Part shown: positions 1 to 7,034 of the stretch, piece after piece
Layout: each line of letters starts with the position of its first letter
Position numbering within the stretch: position 1 is the stretch's first letter
Source of the DNA: Cytophaga sp051961495
GTDB lineage: Bacteria; Bacteroidota; Bacteroidia; Cytophagales; Cytophagaceae
Direction of reading: 5' to 3'
DNA length: 7,034 nt
Assembly: GCF_051961495.1 (NCBI RefSeq)
Contig: NZ_JBQCDF010000239.1
Span: 1-7,034 of the forward strand
Program-made: the position numbers and the translations under genes
The notes under the pieces: model-generated
What the model saw: only the letters and a program-made list of their open reading frames with translations
Databases searched by the model: none
Told to the model about the DNA's origin: nothing

Positions 1-3000
1 AACCGGAACATATCAATTAGCCTTCAGCTCGGATGATGCAGGCTATTTATACATTAACGGCTCATTGGTTTATTCAAGAACAACAAATGGTTCTGCAACA
101 AATGTATGGACGGGTAATCTGGATGCAACTTCAACAATTGACTTTCATTATAAAAATAATACCGGATCAGGTTCTGGTGCATTAACGTTTACAGCAATTA
201 CAACCCCCACGCTAGCAGCAGGAACAATAAGCGGAACACAGCCACTTTGTTTCGGTAATACAGATCCTTCCATCTTTAGCAGTACAGTTGCGGCATCCGG
301 AACTTGCAGCGCTGTTGCATACCAATGGCAAAGTGATGTTGGCTGTACAGGAACATTTACAAATATTTCCGGAGCTACGAATGCAACATATGATGCTCCT
401 GCAGGTGTAACGCAAACTACCTGCTACAGAAGAATGGTTGTCGATGCCAATTGTGCGAGAAGTGCAGCAAGTAATACCATTACAGTAACTGTATATTCAA
501 CAGTTCCGGGTGACCCGACAATATTTCCTTCCAATACATGGAATGGTTATGTATATGATTTTTCTGCAACAGGAGGGTATAACTCAAATGATTTAGGCTG
601 GACAGATTATAAAGGATATTTTTCGTACACCGGGGCTTCTGCTTCGGATCCGAGTTTTAATACAACTACACTCTATGCAACAGCAAACTTGCCCACTTCG
701 GCTCCGGGTTATGCAGGCTGTTCTGTGGCAAGCACAAATGCTACCGGAGTTCAGTTTAAGCGCCAGGGTTTTCCAACAGGTACCTATCAATTAGACTTTG
801 CTTCAGATGATGCCGGCTATCTATACATTAATGGTTCATTAGTTTACTCAAGGACGACAAATGGTTCTGCGACGAATGTCTGGACGGGTAATCTGGATGC
901 AACATCAACCATTGAATATCATTATAAAAATAATACCACTACTGCTACCGGCCGTTTAACGTTTACATTAATACCAACTCCTACTCTGATACCGGGTACC
1001 ATTACAGGGGATCAGACATTGTGCCCGGGAAGTGATCCCGCAGCATTTGCAAGTACGCTTGCTGCTTCAGGTACTTGTGGAGCATTAAAATACCAATGGC
1101 AGAGTGATGCCGGTTGTGCAGGTACATTTACAGATATTTCCGGGGCCACGCTGGCTACTTATGATGTACCGGCAGGGCTTTCTCAAACAACATGCTATAG
1201 AAGAGAAGTAATTGATGCAAACTGTAATCGTGTGGATTATACAAATACGGTAACAGTTACAATCACTACTGTCCAACAAGGTGATCCAACCGTTTTCCCT
1301 TCAAATGCCTGGAATGGATATGTGTTTGATTTCACGAATGTGGGATATACTACAACGGATGTAGGTTGGACAGATTATAAAGGTTTTTTCAGTACGAATA
1401 CATTGTCTTTTAATACAACAACTTTATATGGGTCTACCATACCGCCTACATCAGCACCAGGCTTTGCGGGATGCCAGTTAAGCAGTGCTACGCTTTCAGG
1501 AGTACAAATGAAAAGACAAGGTTTTCCTACAGGTACCTATCAAATAGACTTTACTTCTGATGATGCTGGCTTTATCTATATAAATGGCGCTTTGGTATAT
1601 ACCAGATGGGTAAATGGTTCGCAAACCAATGTGTGGACAGGAGATCTGGATGCGTCTTCAACCATTGATTTCAGATATAAAAACAATACCGGCGGAGGTC
1701 AGGGGAGGCTCACATTCACTGCTGTTACCCCAAATGTTCCTTTAAATGAAGGGTCTATCGCATTAAATGGTCCTTCTACGATTTGTCCTTCAGATCCGGC
1801 TACTCCTATAGTGTCTTCACAGGATGGATCAAGCTTCTGTTATTTTACATATCAGTGGCAGGCCGATGCAGGTTCCGGATATCAGGATATTACCGGTGCT
1901 ACAAATGCTGCTTATACGCCGGCAAGTGTTCCGGTTACTACATCTTACAGACGTAAAGTAGCTGATGCCTGCGGGGATGTGTCTTATTCAAACATCGTAA
2001 CGATAACTGTAGGGCCATCTGTTGTACCGGATGCATCTATATTCGGAAATAATTCATGGATAGCTTATGTGTATAATCAACAAAACTTTGTAGCCTCATC
2101 TTTATATGGCAGCTATACGGATCCGGGTGCTTCTGCTTCAGATCCCAGTTTTAGTTCCATGAACCTTTGGAACACAAACCTGGCTCCGTCAGCTGCTCCG
2201 AACTATGTTGGCTGTCAGGTAGGAGTGGATAATCACAGTGTGATTTATAAAAGACAAGGTTTTCCTACAGGTACATATACATTAAGTGTATTGAATGATG
2301 ATGGTTGCTGGTTATATATAAACGGAGTGTTGGTTTATTCCAGAGCTTCATGGACTGGAACACCAATAAATTCTGTTTGGACCGGTACATTAAATGCATC
2401 TTCAACAATTGAATTCAGATGGACTGAAGGTGGCGGAGGATCGAATGGCGCGATCAGCTTTACTTCAGTTACTGTACCCTCACCATTTAACGGTGGAATA
2501 ATTGATAATACAACTTCTACCATTTGTTCAGGAGATATTCCGGATCCATTCACTTCCACGAGTTCTGCTTCCAATGGTTGTTATGTGAATTCCTATCAAT
2601 GGCAGTTAGATACAGGAAGCGGATTTACAGATATTTCCGGTGCAACAAATACTACCTATACTCCGGTTGCGCAAACTGTAACTACCACTTACAGAAGAAA
2701 GGCTGTTGATGCATGTAGTCAAACAGCTTATTCAAACAGCTTTACAGTTTCTATCGGAACACCTACACCTCCGGACCCTTCTGTATTCGGATCAAATGTG
2801 TGGAATGTATATGCATATAATGATGTGAACTTTACAATTCTGCGTGGTAGTTATGTAGATAACGGCTTATCAGCATCTGATCCTAGTTTTGATTCAAGAA
2901 ACATGTGGAATATCAGTGCTTCGCCTTCAGCAGTATCAACTTATACAGGTTGTGACGTTGTATTGGACCAGCATGGAGTTATATATAAAAGACAAGGTTT

Positions 3001-6000
3001 CCCTACAGGTATTTACCGTCTGGATTATAATTCAGATGATGCCGGATCTGTATATATAAACGGTGTATTAGTCTATACCAGTGTGAGCTGGGGAGCTTTG
3101 GTGACAAACATCTGGACTGGTCCGTTAAATGCTTCATCAACTATTGAATACAGATGGGCTGATACCGGTGGCGGACAATCATACGGCAGTTTATTAATGA
3201 CGCATCCGGTTACGCCGACAACATTACTTGGAGGAACAGTTGCAAGTTCAAGTGCTGTTGTCTGTTCAGGAAACTCTCCGTCTCCGTTTACATCAACTGC
3301 AGCAGCATCCGGCGGATGTTATCCATCATATCAGTGGCAGCTGTCAACTACATCGACCAGTTCAGGGTTCTCTGATATTTCAGGTGCAACGGCAGTAACA
3401 TACAGCTCACCGGCAACGATAACTGCAACAACGTATTATAGAAGAAAAGTTACTGATGCCTGCGGTACAGTAGCTTACTCAAATGTAGTAACGGTAACAG
3501 TAGGTGTGCCATCACCTCCGGATCCTTCAATCTTTGGTTCGAACGTGTGGAACGTATATGTATATAACGGTAACAACTTCAATACACTTTATGGAAAGTA
3601 TGTAGATAACGGTATCTCTGCAAGCAACCCGAGTTTTGATACCAGACTGCTTTGGTCATCGACGACACGTCCTTCATTGGCTCCCGGATATACCGGTTGC
3701 CAGGTAGGGGATGATAACCATTGCATCGTCTATAAAAGACAGGGATTTGCACCCGGTACGTATCAGATAGATTTCGATTCAGACGATTACGGATATTTGT
3801 ATGTAAACGGTACACTTGTTTACAGCAGAACAACAGGTTGCTGTGCGGTAGTGAATAATGTATGGACGGGGCCATTAGATGCAACCTCTACTATTGAATA
3901 CAGACAGAGAGAATTTAATGGAGGTTCATTCGGGTTCTTACGATTAACGTCTTCAACTCCACCGGCATTGGTTGCCGGAACAATTGCATCTGATCAGACC
4001 GTATGTTCAAATATTGTACCGGCTGCATTGACTTCAACAGCTGATGCTACATCCGGTTGTACAATTACATATCAGTGGATGTATTCAACTACATCAAATA
4101 CTGGTCCATGGACAAATATCGGAAGTAACCTTAGCACACTTACGTTAAACCCTCCGGGTATTACTGCAACAACATATTATGTGCGCACGGCTACTGATGC
4201 ATGCGGAAGATCTGTTTCTTCAAACGTAGTTACAGTAACAGTAAATCCTAAACCTAACAATGCGGGTGCAATAACTGGTCTGGCATCTGTCTGTGCTTCG
4301 CAAACGGGAGTAACTTATTCTATACCCGCGGTGACTTATGCAACAACATACACCTGGACATTACCAACCGGCGCAACGATAACCTCAGGTGCAGGTACCA
4401 ATTCTATTACAGCTTCCTTTGGTACTGCAAGCGGAACAGTGACAGTAAGACCGGAAAATGCCTGCGGTGTTGGTTTGACTTCTTCTTTATCAGTAACAAC
4501 AACTCCTACAATTCCTGCCAATGCCGGTGCAATCACAGGTCTGTCTACTGTATGTTCAGGTCAGTTTAACGTTCAATATAGTGTGGCTGCAGTTACGAAT
4601 GCAGCAACCTATAACTGGACATTACCAACCGGAGCAACAATTACCTCAGGTGCCGGTACCAGAATTATCAGAGTAACATTTGGAACTACTGCCGGAACGG
4701 TTTCTGTAACGCCTGCAAACAGTTGTGGAAATGCATTAGCAGCAAGTAATTTAGCTGTTACAGTGAATCCGCTGCCAAGTGCTGCCGGTGCCATGACAGG
4801 ATCAGGTTCTGTTTGTCCGAATGAAACGGGCGTTGTATATAGTATTGCAGCAGTGGCAAATACAGATACATATACATGGGCATTGCCTTCCGGAGCATCT
4901 ATTACTTCCGGAACCGGAACCAATTCAATTGTGGTGGCTTTTGGAACAACTTCAGGGAACGTTACTGTAACGCCGCGTAATACATGTGGTGCCGGTTCTG
5001 CAACAATAAAAGCTGTAGCTGTGAAAACATTAGGTGCTCCCGGAGCTATTACAGGAAGTGTCAGTGTTTGTCAAAATACAACAAGTCTTACCTATGCAAT
5101 TTCTACGGTAACCGGCGCAACGACATATGCATGGACAGTCCCTTCAGGCGCCGTGATTACAGCCGGTGCAGGCACGAGGTCAATTACTGTTACCATGGGT
5201 ACAACAAGCGGTGATGTTACCGTTACCCCATCTAATACATGTCAAACAGGAACAACAGCGACCAAATCAGTGGTTGTTACAAATTCTGTTCCGGCTGTAG
5301 CGAGTTCTATAACAGGTAATAACAATCCTTGCAGACTGGAAAGCGGAGCTTCTTATTCAGTAGCGGCTGTCTCCGGCGCAACAAATTATACATGGCTGGT
5401 ACCAACAGGTGCAACAGTAGCGTCAGGTGCCGGTACCAATGCAATTACGGTTAACTTTGGATCAACGAACGGTAATATTCGGGTTACTCCTAGTAACGTG
5501 TGCGGCAATGCAACCACTACAGTATTGCCTATAACTTTAAAGCCATTCCCTTCGGCAGTTGGCGCGATAACAGGGGCTACCAGTGTTTGTAAAGAAACCG
5601 GCATTACTTATAGTATTGCAGCAGTTACAAATGCTTTGAGCTATAACTGGACAGTACCTGCCGGAGCTACAATTACTTCAGGTAATGGAACAACTTCTAT
5701 TATTGTTTCATATGCAGGCGCTTCAGTTACTTCAGGATCTGTTGCTGTTGATGCAGTAAATACCTGTTCTACAACTTCCAACAGCATAGCTGTTACAATC
5801 AGTAGTGCCTGTTCAAATACATGGACAGGAAATTCAACAGTTGATTGGAACACTGCTTCAAACTGGAATCTGGCTTTAGTACCAACAGGCACGGATGATG
5901 TAGTTATTCCTTCTTCAGTTGTTTCAACAAGAATGCCGGTAATATCTTCAGGTGCAAGTGCAAAAACACTTACAAACAATGGTACAATTACACTTACATC

Positions 6001-7034
6001 TGCAGGAACATTAAATGTATATGGAGATCTGGTTAACAATGGAACGTTGACTCCTGCAGTAAGCTCTACCGTTGTCTTCAAAGGTAATACTGCACAAAAT
6101 GTCACAGGAGTTCCTGTGTTATATAATGCAGTTGTAAATAATCCGGTTGGCGTTACTTTACAATCTGCCCTTACGGTAAACGGTACACTGTCACTGGCCA
6201 AAGGTGTATTGACTACCAATTCTAACCTGACCATTGATTTTGATAATGGCGGTAATATCGGTTATTCTTCATCTGACCTGGGCAGTATTGCAGGTACAGT
6301 TACAGGAAGACGGGACGCGGTTGCTGCAAAAACGCATTACATCGGAGCTCCGTTCAGTGGGGTGACCTCCGGACAGGTTGCAGCCACAACACCGATCTAC
6401 GTGAGTCCATACTGGAAAATGTTTACCCGTACGTTTTCTACTCAAAACTGGGCGGCCGTTACAAATTCAACAACACCTATGCCATTAGGCACAGGGTTCT
6501 CTCTGTCACTTCCGGCTGCGGCACCGTTGGTATTCACAGGTACTTATGATCATACCTTTGCCTTGACAGGTCCTGCATATCCGAATACGGCAACAGGTAA
6601 ATATCTGTTGGTAGCCAATCCTTATCCTTCAATAATCGACTGGGACAATGTATCTGGCTGGACAAAAACCAATGTAGGAGGTGCAGTTTATTACTGGGAT
6701 GCAGTAAATAACCGTGCTGCCAGCTATGCATCAGGTGTCGGAACGAACGGCGCAACAAGATACATTCCGCCGATGCAGGCCGTATTGGTAGGCCTTACAG
6801 GAACAGGAGGCAGCTCAAGTGTTTCCATTAATAATAATGCCCGTGTGAGTCTTGTAACAGCTACACCATATCTGAGGACAGCATCAAATACGATAATCCG
6901 TATCCGCCTGGAAGATTCGGCAGCAACGAAAAATGATGAAGCTGTTGTTCGGTTCAATGATGATGCAACCACTGGTTTTGACCAGGATCTGGATGCACAT
7001 AAGATTCCAAACAGTGGTTTGATGCCTTCCGTTT
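1..7034 (+). CDS. Giant repeat-rich secreted/surface protein, internal fragment (putative T9SS-exported adhesin)
   Basis: I read the frame starting at position 2 codon by codon across the window and found no stop in 2344 codons. Base 1 ends a preceding codon and base 7034 begins the next, so both ends of the gene lie outside. The fragment alone should exceed roughly 230 kDa. Domains in order: six PA14-like plus Ig-like composite modules (residues 1-1414), six PKD-like domains (1420-1933), a TWTG/DWN segment with strand-like repeats (1940-2095), and a C-terminal region with an NPYPS motif at 2206-2210. Composition is dominated by Thr, Ser, Gly, Ala, Val and Asn, with regularly placed cysteines and no membrane segment, which fits an exported, disulfide-stabilised all-beta protein. 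Domain families are judged by motif and spacing only. The likely role is surface adhesion or polysaccharide binding, exported by the type IX system. That is inference, because the signal peptide and sorting domain are not visible. No enzymatic domain was recognised. Confidence 0.95.
2..493 (+). repeat. Composite module 1 (PA14-like, 5'-cut, plus Ig-like)
   Basis: The left edge cuts the PA14-like half, so only its second half is seen (residues 1-67, entering at TGTYQL). It holds the SDDAGYLYING motif with the Asp-Asp pair at residues 11-12, then LVYSR, a short loop, VWTGNLDA and a strand ending in LTFT. The Ig-like half (about 73-164) has AGTISG, the core YQWQ, NISGAT and a final NTITVTV. It carries five cysteines at residues 83, 102, 115, 141 and 151, against three in modules 3-6. 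Because the domain is entered midway, the array very probably continues upstream. The distance to the same point in module 2 is 258 residues. PA14-like is inferred from the motif. The repeat relationship is certain. Confidence 0.85.
512..1264 (+). repeat. Composite module 2 (complete PA14-like plus Ig-like)
   Basis: This is the first complete module. The PA14-like domain (residues 171-324) opens with DPTIFPSNTWNGYVYDF, continues through GWTDYKGYFSY, ASASDPSFNT, SAPGYAGC and FKRQGFPTGTY, then SDDAGYLYING with Asp-Asp at 269-270. The Ig-like domain (331-421) has PGTITG, YQWQSDAGC, DISGAT and a TVTVTI end. Its five cysteines at 341, 359, 372, 398 and 408 match module 1 one for one. Over 54 aligned codons this module differs from module 1 at only four amino acids, while 18 codons differ synonymously, so this is an old, protein-constrained duplicate rather than a fresh DNA copy. 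The spacing to module 3 is 251 residues. Confidence 0.88.
1283..2011 (+). repeat. Composite module 3 (PA14-like plus Ig-like)
   Basis: The PA14-like half (residues 428-576) resembles module 2: DPTVFPSNAWNGYVFDF, GWTDYKGFFS, APGFAGC, MKRQGFPTGTY and SDDAGFIYING with Asp-Asp at 520-521. It lacks the ASASDPSF stretch that follows YKG in module 2, which helps explain its shorter length. The Ig-like half (583-670) is of the other type: YQWQADAGSG and TTSYRRK replace the C-containing versions of modules 1-2, leaving three cysteines (TIC, SFC, DAC). Module 3 is therefore a hybrid, with a module-2-like lectin half joined to a module-4-like Ig half. This is what recombination at a domain border, or stepwise duplication, could produce. 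The spacing to module 4 is 246 residues. Confidence 0.87.
2027..2755 (+). repeat. Composite module 4 (PA14-like plus Ig-like)
   Basis: The PA14-like half (residues 676-824) starts the second subtype: ASIFGNNSWIAYVYN, then GSYTDPGASASDPSF, NLW, APNYVGCQV, VIYKRQGFPTGTY and a divergent NDDGCWLYING with Asp-Asp at 766-767. This is the only copy with NDDG rather than SDD followed by Ala or Tyr, which is closer to the classical PA14 pattern. It also has an extra Cys directly after it. The loop after LVYSR is ASWTGTPIN, longer than in modules 1-3. The Ig-like half (830-918) has three cysteines, YQWQLDTGSGF and a DISGAT signature. The spacing to module 5 is exactly 246 residues again. Confidence 0.87.
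2771..3502 (+). repeat. Composite module 5 (PA14-like plus Ig-like)
   Basis: The PA14-like half (residues 924-1068) reads PDPSVFGSNVWNVYAYN, GSYVDNGLSASDPSF, MWN, YTGCDV, IYKRQGFPTGIY and SDDAGSVYING with Asp-Asp at 1012-1013. Loop residues after LVYTS are VSWGALVTN. The last strand reads SLLMTH where the other copies have a LTFT-type end. The Ig-like half (1077-1167) has GGTVASS, YQWQLSTTSTSSGF (longer than its neighbours by a Ser/Thr stretch), DISGAT, YYRRKVTDACG and a NVVTVTV end, with three cysteines. It is very similar at the protein level to module 6 in its first 60 residues. The spacing to module 6 is 249 residues. Confidence 0.87.
3518..4243 (+). repeat. Composite module 6 (last PA14-like plus divergent Ig-like)
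   Basis: The PA14-like half (residues 1173-1318) keeps FGSNVWNVYVYN, GKYVDNGISAS, PSF, APGYTGCQV and VYKRQGF, then has APGTYQI in place of PTGTYQ. It contains SDDYGYLYVNG with Asp-Asp at 1261-1262. The loop after LVYSR contains adjacent cysteines (TTGCC, around 1280-1281), seen in no other copy. The Ig-like half (1325-1414) is the most divergent: YQWMYSTTSNTGPW and a NPPGITATTYYVR segment replace YQWQ and YYRR. Three cysteines remain. It ends with NVVTVTVNPKPN and leads straight into the PKD-like array, so it marks the change from the lectin array to the stalk. Confidence 0.86.
4259..5800 (+). repeat. Six tandem PKD-like domains (stalk)
   Basis: There are six repeats at about residues 1420-1501, 1507-1589, 1594-1675, 1679-1761, 1765-1847 and 1852-1933, with successive starts 87, 87, 85, 87 and 86 residues apart. 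Each has the pattern (A/P)GAITG...C, then TY(T/N)W..P(T/S)GA.ITSG.GT..I.V.FG...G.V.VTP.N.CG, with some deviation in the last copy. One Cys lies near the start and one near the end of every copy, probably forming one disulfide each. This matches the PKD-like repeats common in Bacteroidota surface proteins (Pfam PKD_6 type, from memory). Such domains usually act as rigid spacers or protein-contact modules, so a stalk role is inferred. The fifth copy starts ASSITG and has NPCRLE. The sixth replaces the FG.TSG strand with SYAGASVTSG and lacks the TP.N.CG form (it reads VDAVNTC). Confidence 0.85.
5819..6286 (+). other. TWTG/DWN..NW segment and strand-like N-G-T repeats within the CDS
   Basis: Residues 1940-1970 read TWTGNSTVDWNTASNW, then VPTGTDDVVIPS, a signature seen in many Bacteroidota secreted proteins just before their C-terminal parts. 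From about 1982 the sequence becomes a series of short strand-turn units: LTNNGTITL, GTLNVYGDLVNNGTL, TVVFKGNTAQNV, VNNPVGVTLQ, LTVNGTLSLAKGVLTTNSNLTI. These look like rungs of a small beta-solenoid or a strand-rich linker. No catalytic motif is visible. There are no cysteines here, unlike the modules before it. The structure is inferred from the sequence pattern, and the function is unknown. Confidence 0.65.
6296..7034 (+). other. Conserved Bacteroidota pre-sorting C-terminal region (cut at right edge)
   Basis: Residues 2099-2344 contain GTVTGRRDAV, HYIGAPFSG, YWKMFTRTF, NWAAV, PLGTGFSLSL, FTGTYDHTF, then LLVANPYPSIIDWD (NPYPS at 2206-2210, DWD at 2213-2215), WTKTN, YYWDAVNN, ATRYIPPMQAVLVGL, and a last part with IRLEDS, NDEAVVRFND and ATTGFDQDLDAHK. 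I recognise this from long secreted Bacteroidota proteins, where it lies shortly before a T9SS sorting domain of about 70-100 residues. It probably forms a beta-sandwich that presents or protects the exported C-terminus. The window ends inside it, so the sorting domain itself is not seen. Base composition and codon use look like the rest of the gene. Confidence 0.7.

Noticed and set aside
212..1279. Cys-rich short - strand open frames that could suggest small secreted peptides.
   Set aside because: The cysteines come from reading gca/aca-rich repeat codons backwards. Similar frames recur at the module period, so they are shadows of the repeats.
2524..2709. A short + strand open frame in another phase, rich in Cys, Tyr and Arg.
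   Set aside because: It overlaps the main frame within Ig-like domain 4, has no plausible start context or homology I can recognise, and its composition is what a shifted reading of this gene gives.
782..5446. Recurring ggtacc hexamers as possible regulatory or recognition sites.
   Set aside because: They fall in frame as Gly-Thr codons inside conserved repeat positions such as PTGTY and SGAGT, so the coding sequence explains them.
4336..5604. Several - strand open frames repeating similar phrases such as VPAPEVIVAPVGNVQ.
   Set aside because: They are the complement of the PKD-like repeats, so they repeat because the sense gene repeats. The spacing follows the 85-87 codon period of the + strand.
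5641..6234. A 197-codon open frame on the - strand.
   Set aside because: It lies opposite the continuous + strand frame, which has clear domain repeats here. Its translation is a low-complexity Val/Thr/Pro/Ala-rich string typical of the complement of a Thr/Ala/Gly-rich gene, with no recognisable motif.
1..7034. Possible CRISPR, diversity-generating retroelement or transposon signals suggested by the regular repeats.
   Set aside because: The repeat periods (about 740-774 and 255-261 bases) are all multiples of three, stay in frame and diverge mostly at silent sites, which is protein-domain duplication. No spacers, terminal inverted repeats, reverse transcriptase or template repeat were seen.

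Overview
The window lies entirely inside one very large protein-coding gene on the + strand. The frame whose codons begin at position 2 reads through 2344 codons (2..7033) without a stop. Neither the start codon nor the stop codon is present. I found no intergenic DNA, RNA gene, mobile element, CRISPR array, promoter or terminator. Residue numbers in the entries count from the codon at position 2.

The protein looks like a giant secreted or cell-surface protein of a Bacteroidota bacterium (Cytophaga/Flavobacterium-like). The reasons are the moderately AT-rich coding DNA, the frequent aca, gca, aga and gga codons, the Thr/Ser/Gly/Ala-rich all-beta repeat composition, the Bacteroidota-style Ig-like and PKD-like repeats, and a C-terminal region with an NPYPS..DWD signature of the kind that precedes type IX secretion (T9SS) sorting domains. 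The species cannot be named from this window.

Layout in order: (1) 2..4243, six tandem composite modules of about 246-258 residues. Each has a PA14-like beta-sandwich with an invariant Asp-Asp pair, followed by an Ig-like domain with a YQW motif and paired cysteines. The first module is cut by the left edge. (2) 4259..5800, six PKD-like domains spaced 85-87 residues apart, each with two cysteines. (3) 5819..6286, a TWTG...DWN..SNW...VP...DDVVIP segment followed by short strand-like N-G-T repeats. (4) 6296 to the right edge, a conserved-looking Bacteroidota C-terminal region. A T9SS sorting domain is expected just beyond the window.

Taken together, the architecture suggests a multivalent, possibly carbohydrate-binding surface adhesin: repeated putative lectin heads, a PKD-like stalk and a C-terminal export/anchoring region. 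The open frame and the repeat structure are seen directly. Lectin activity and T9SS export are inferred. I see no multi-gene system in this window.
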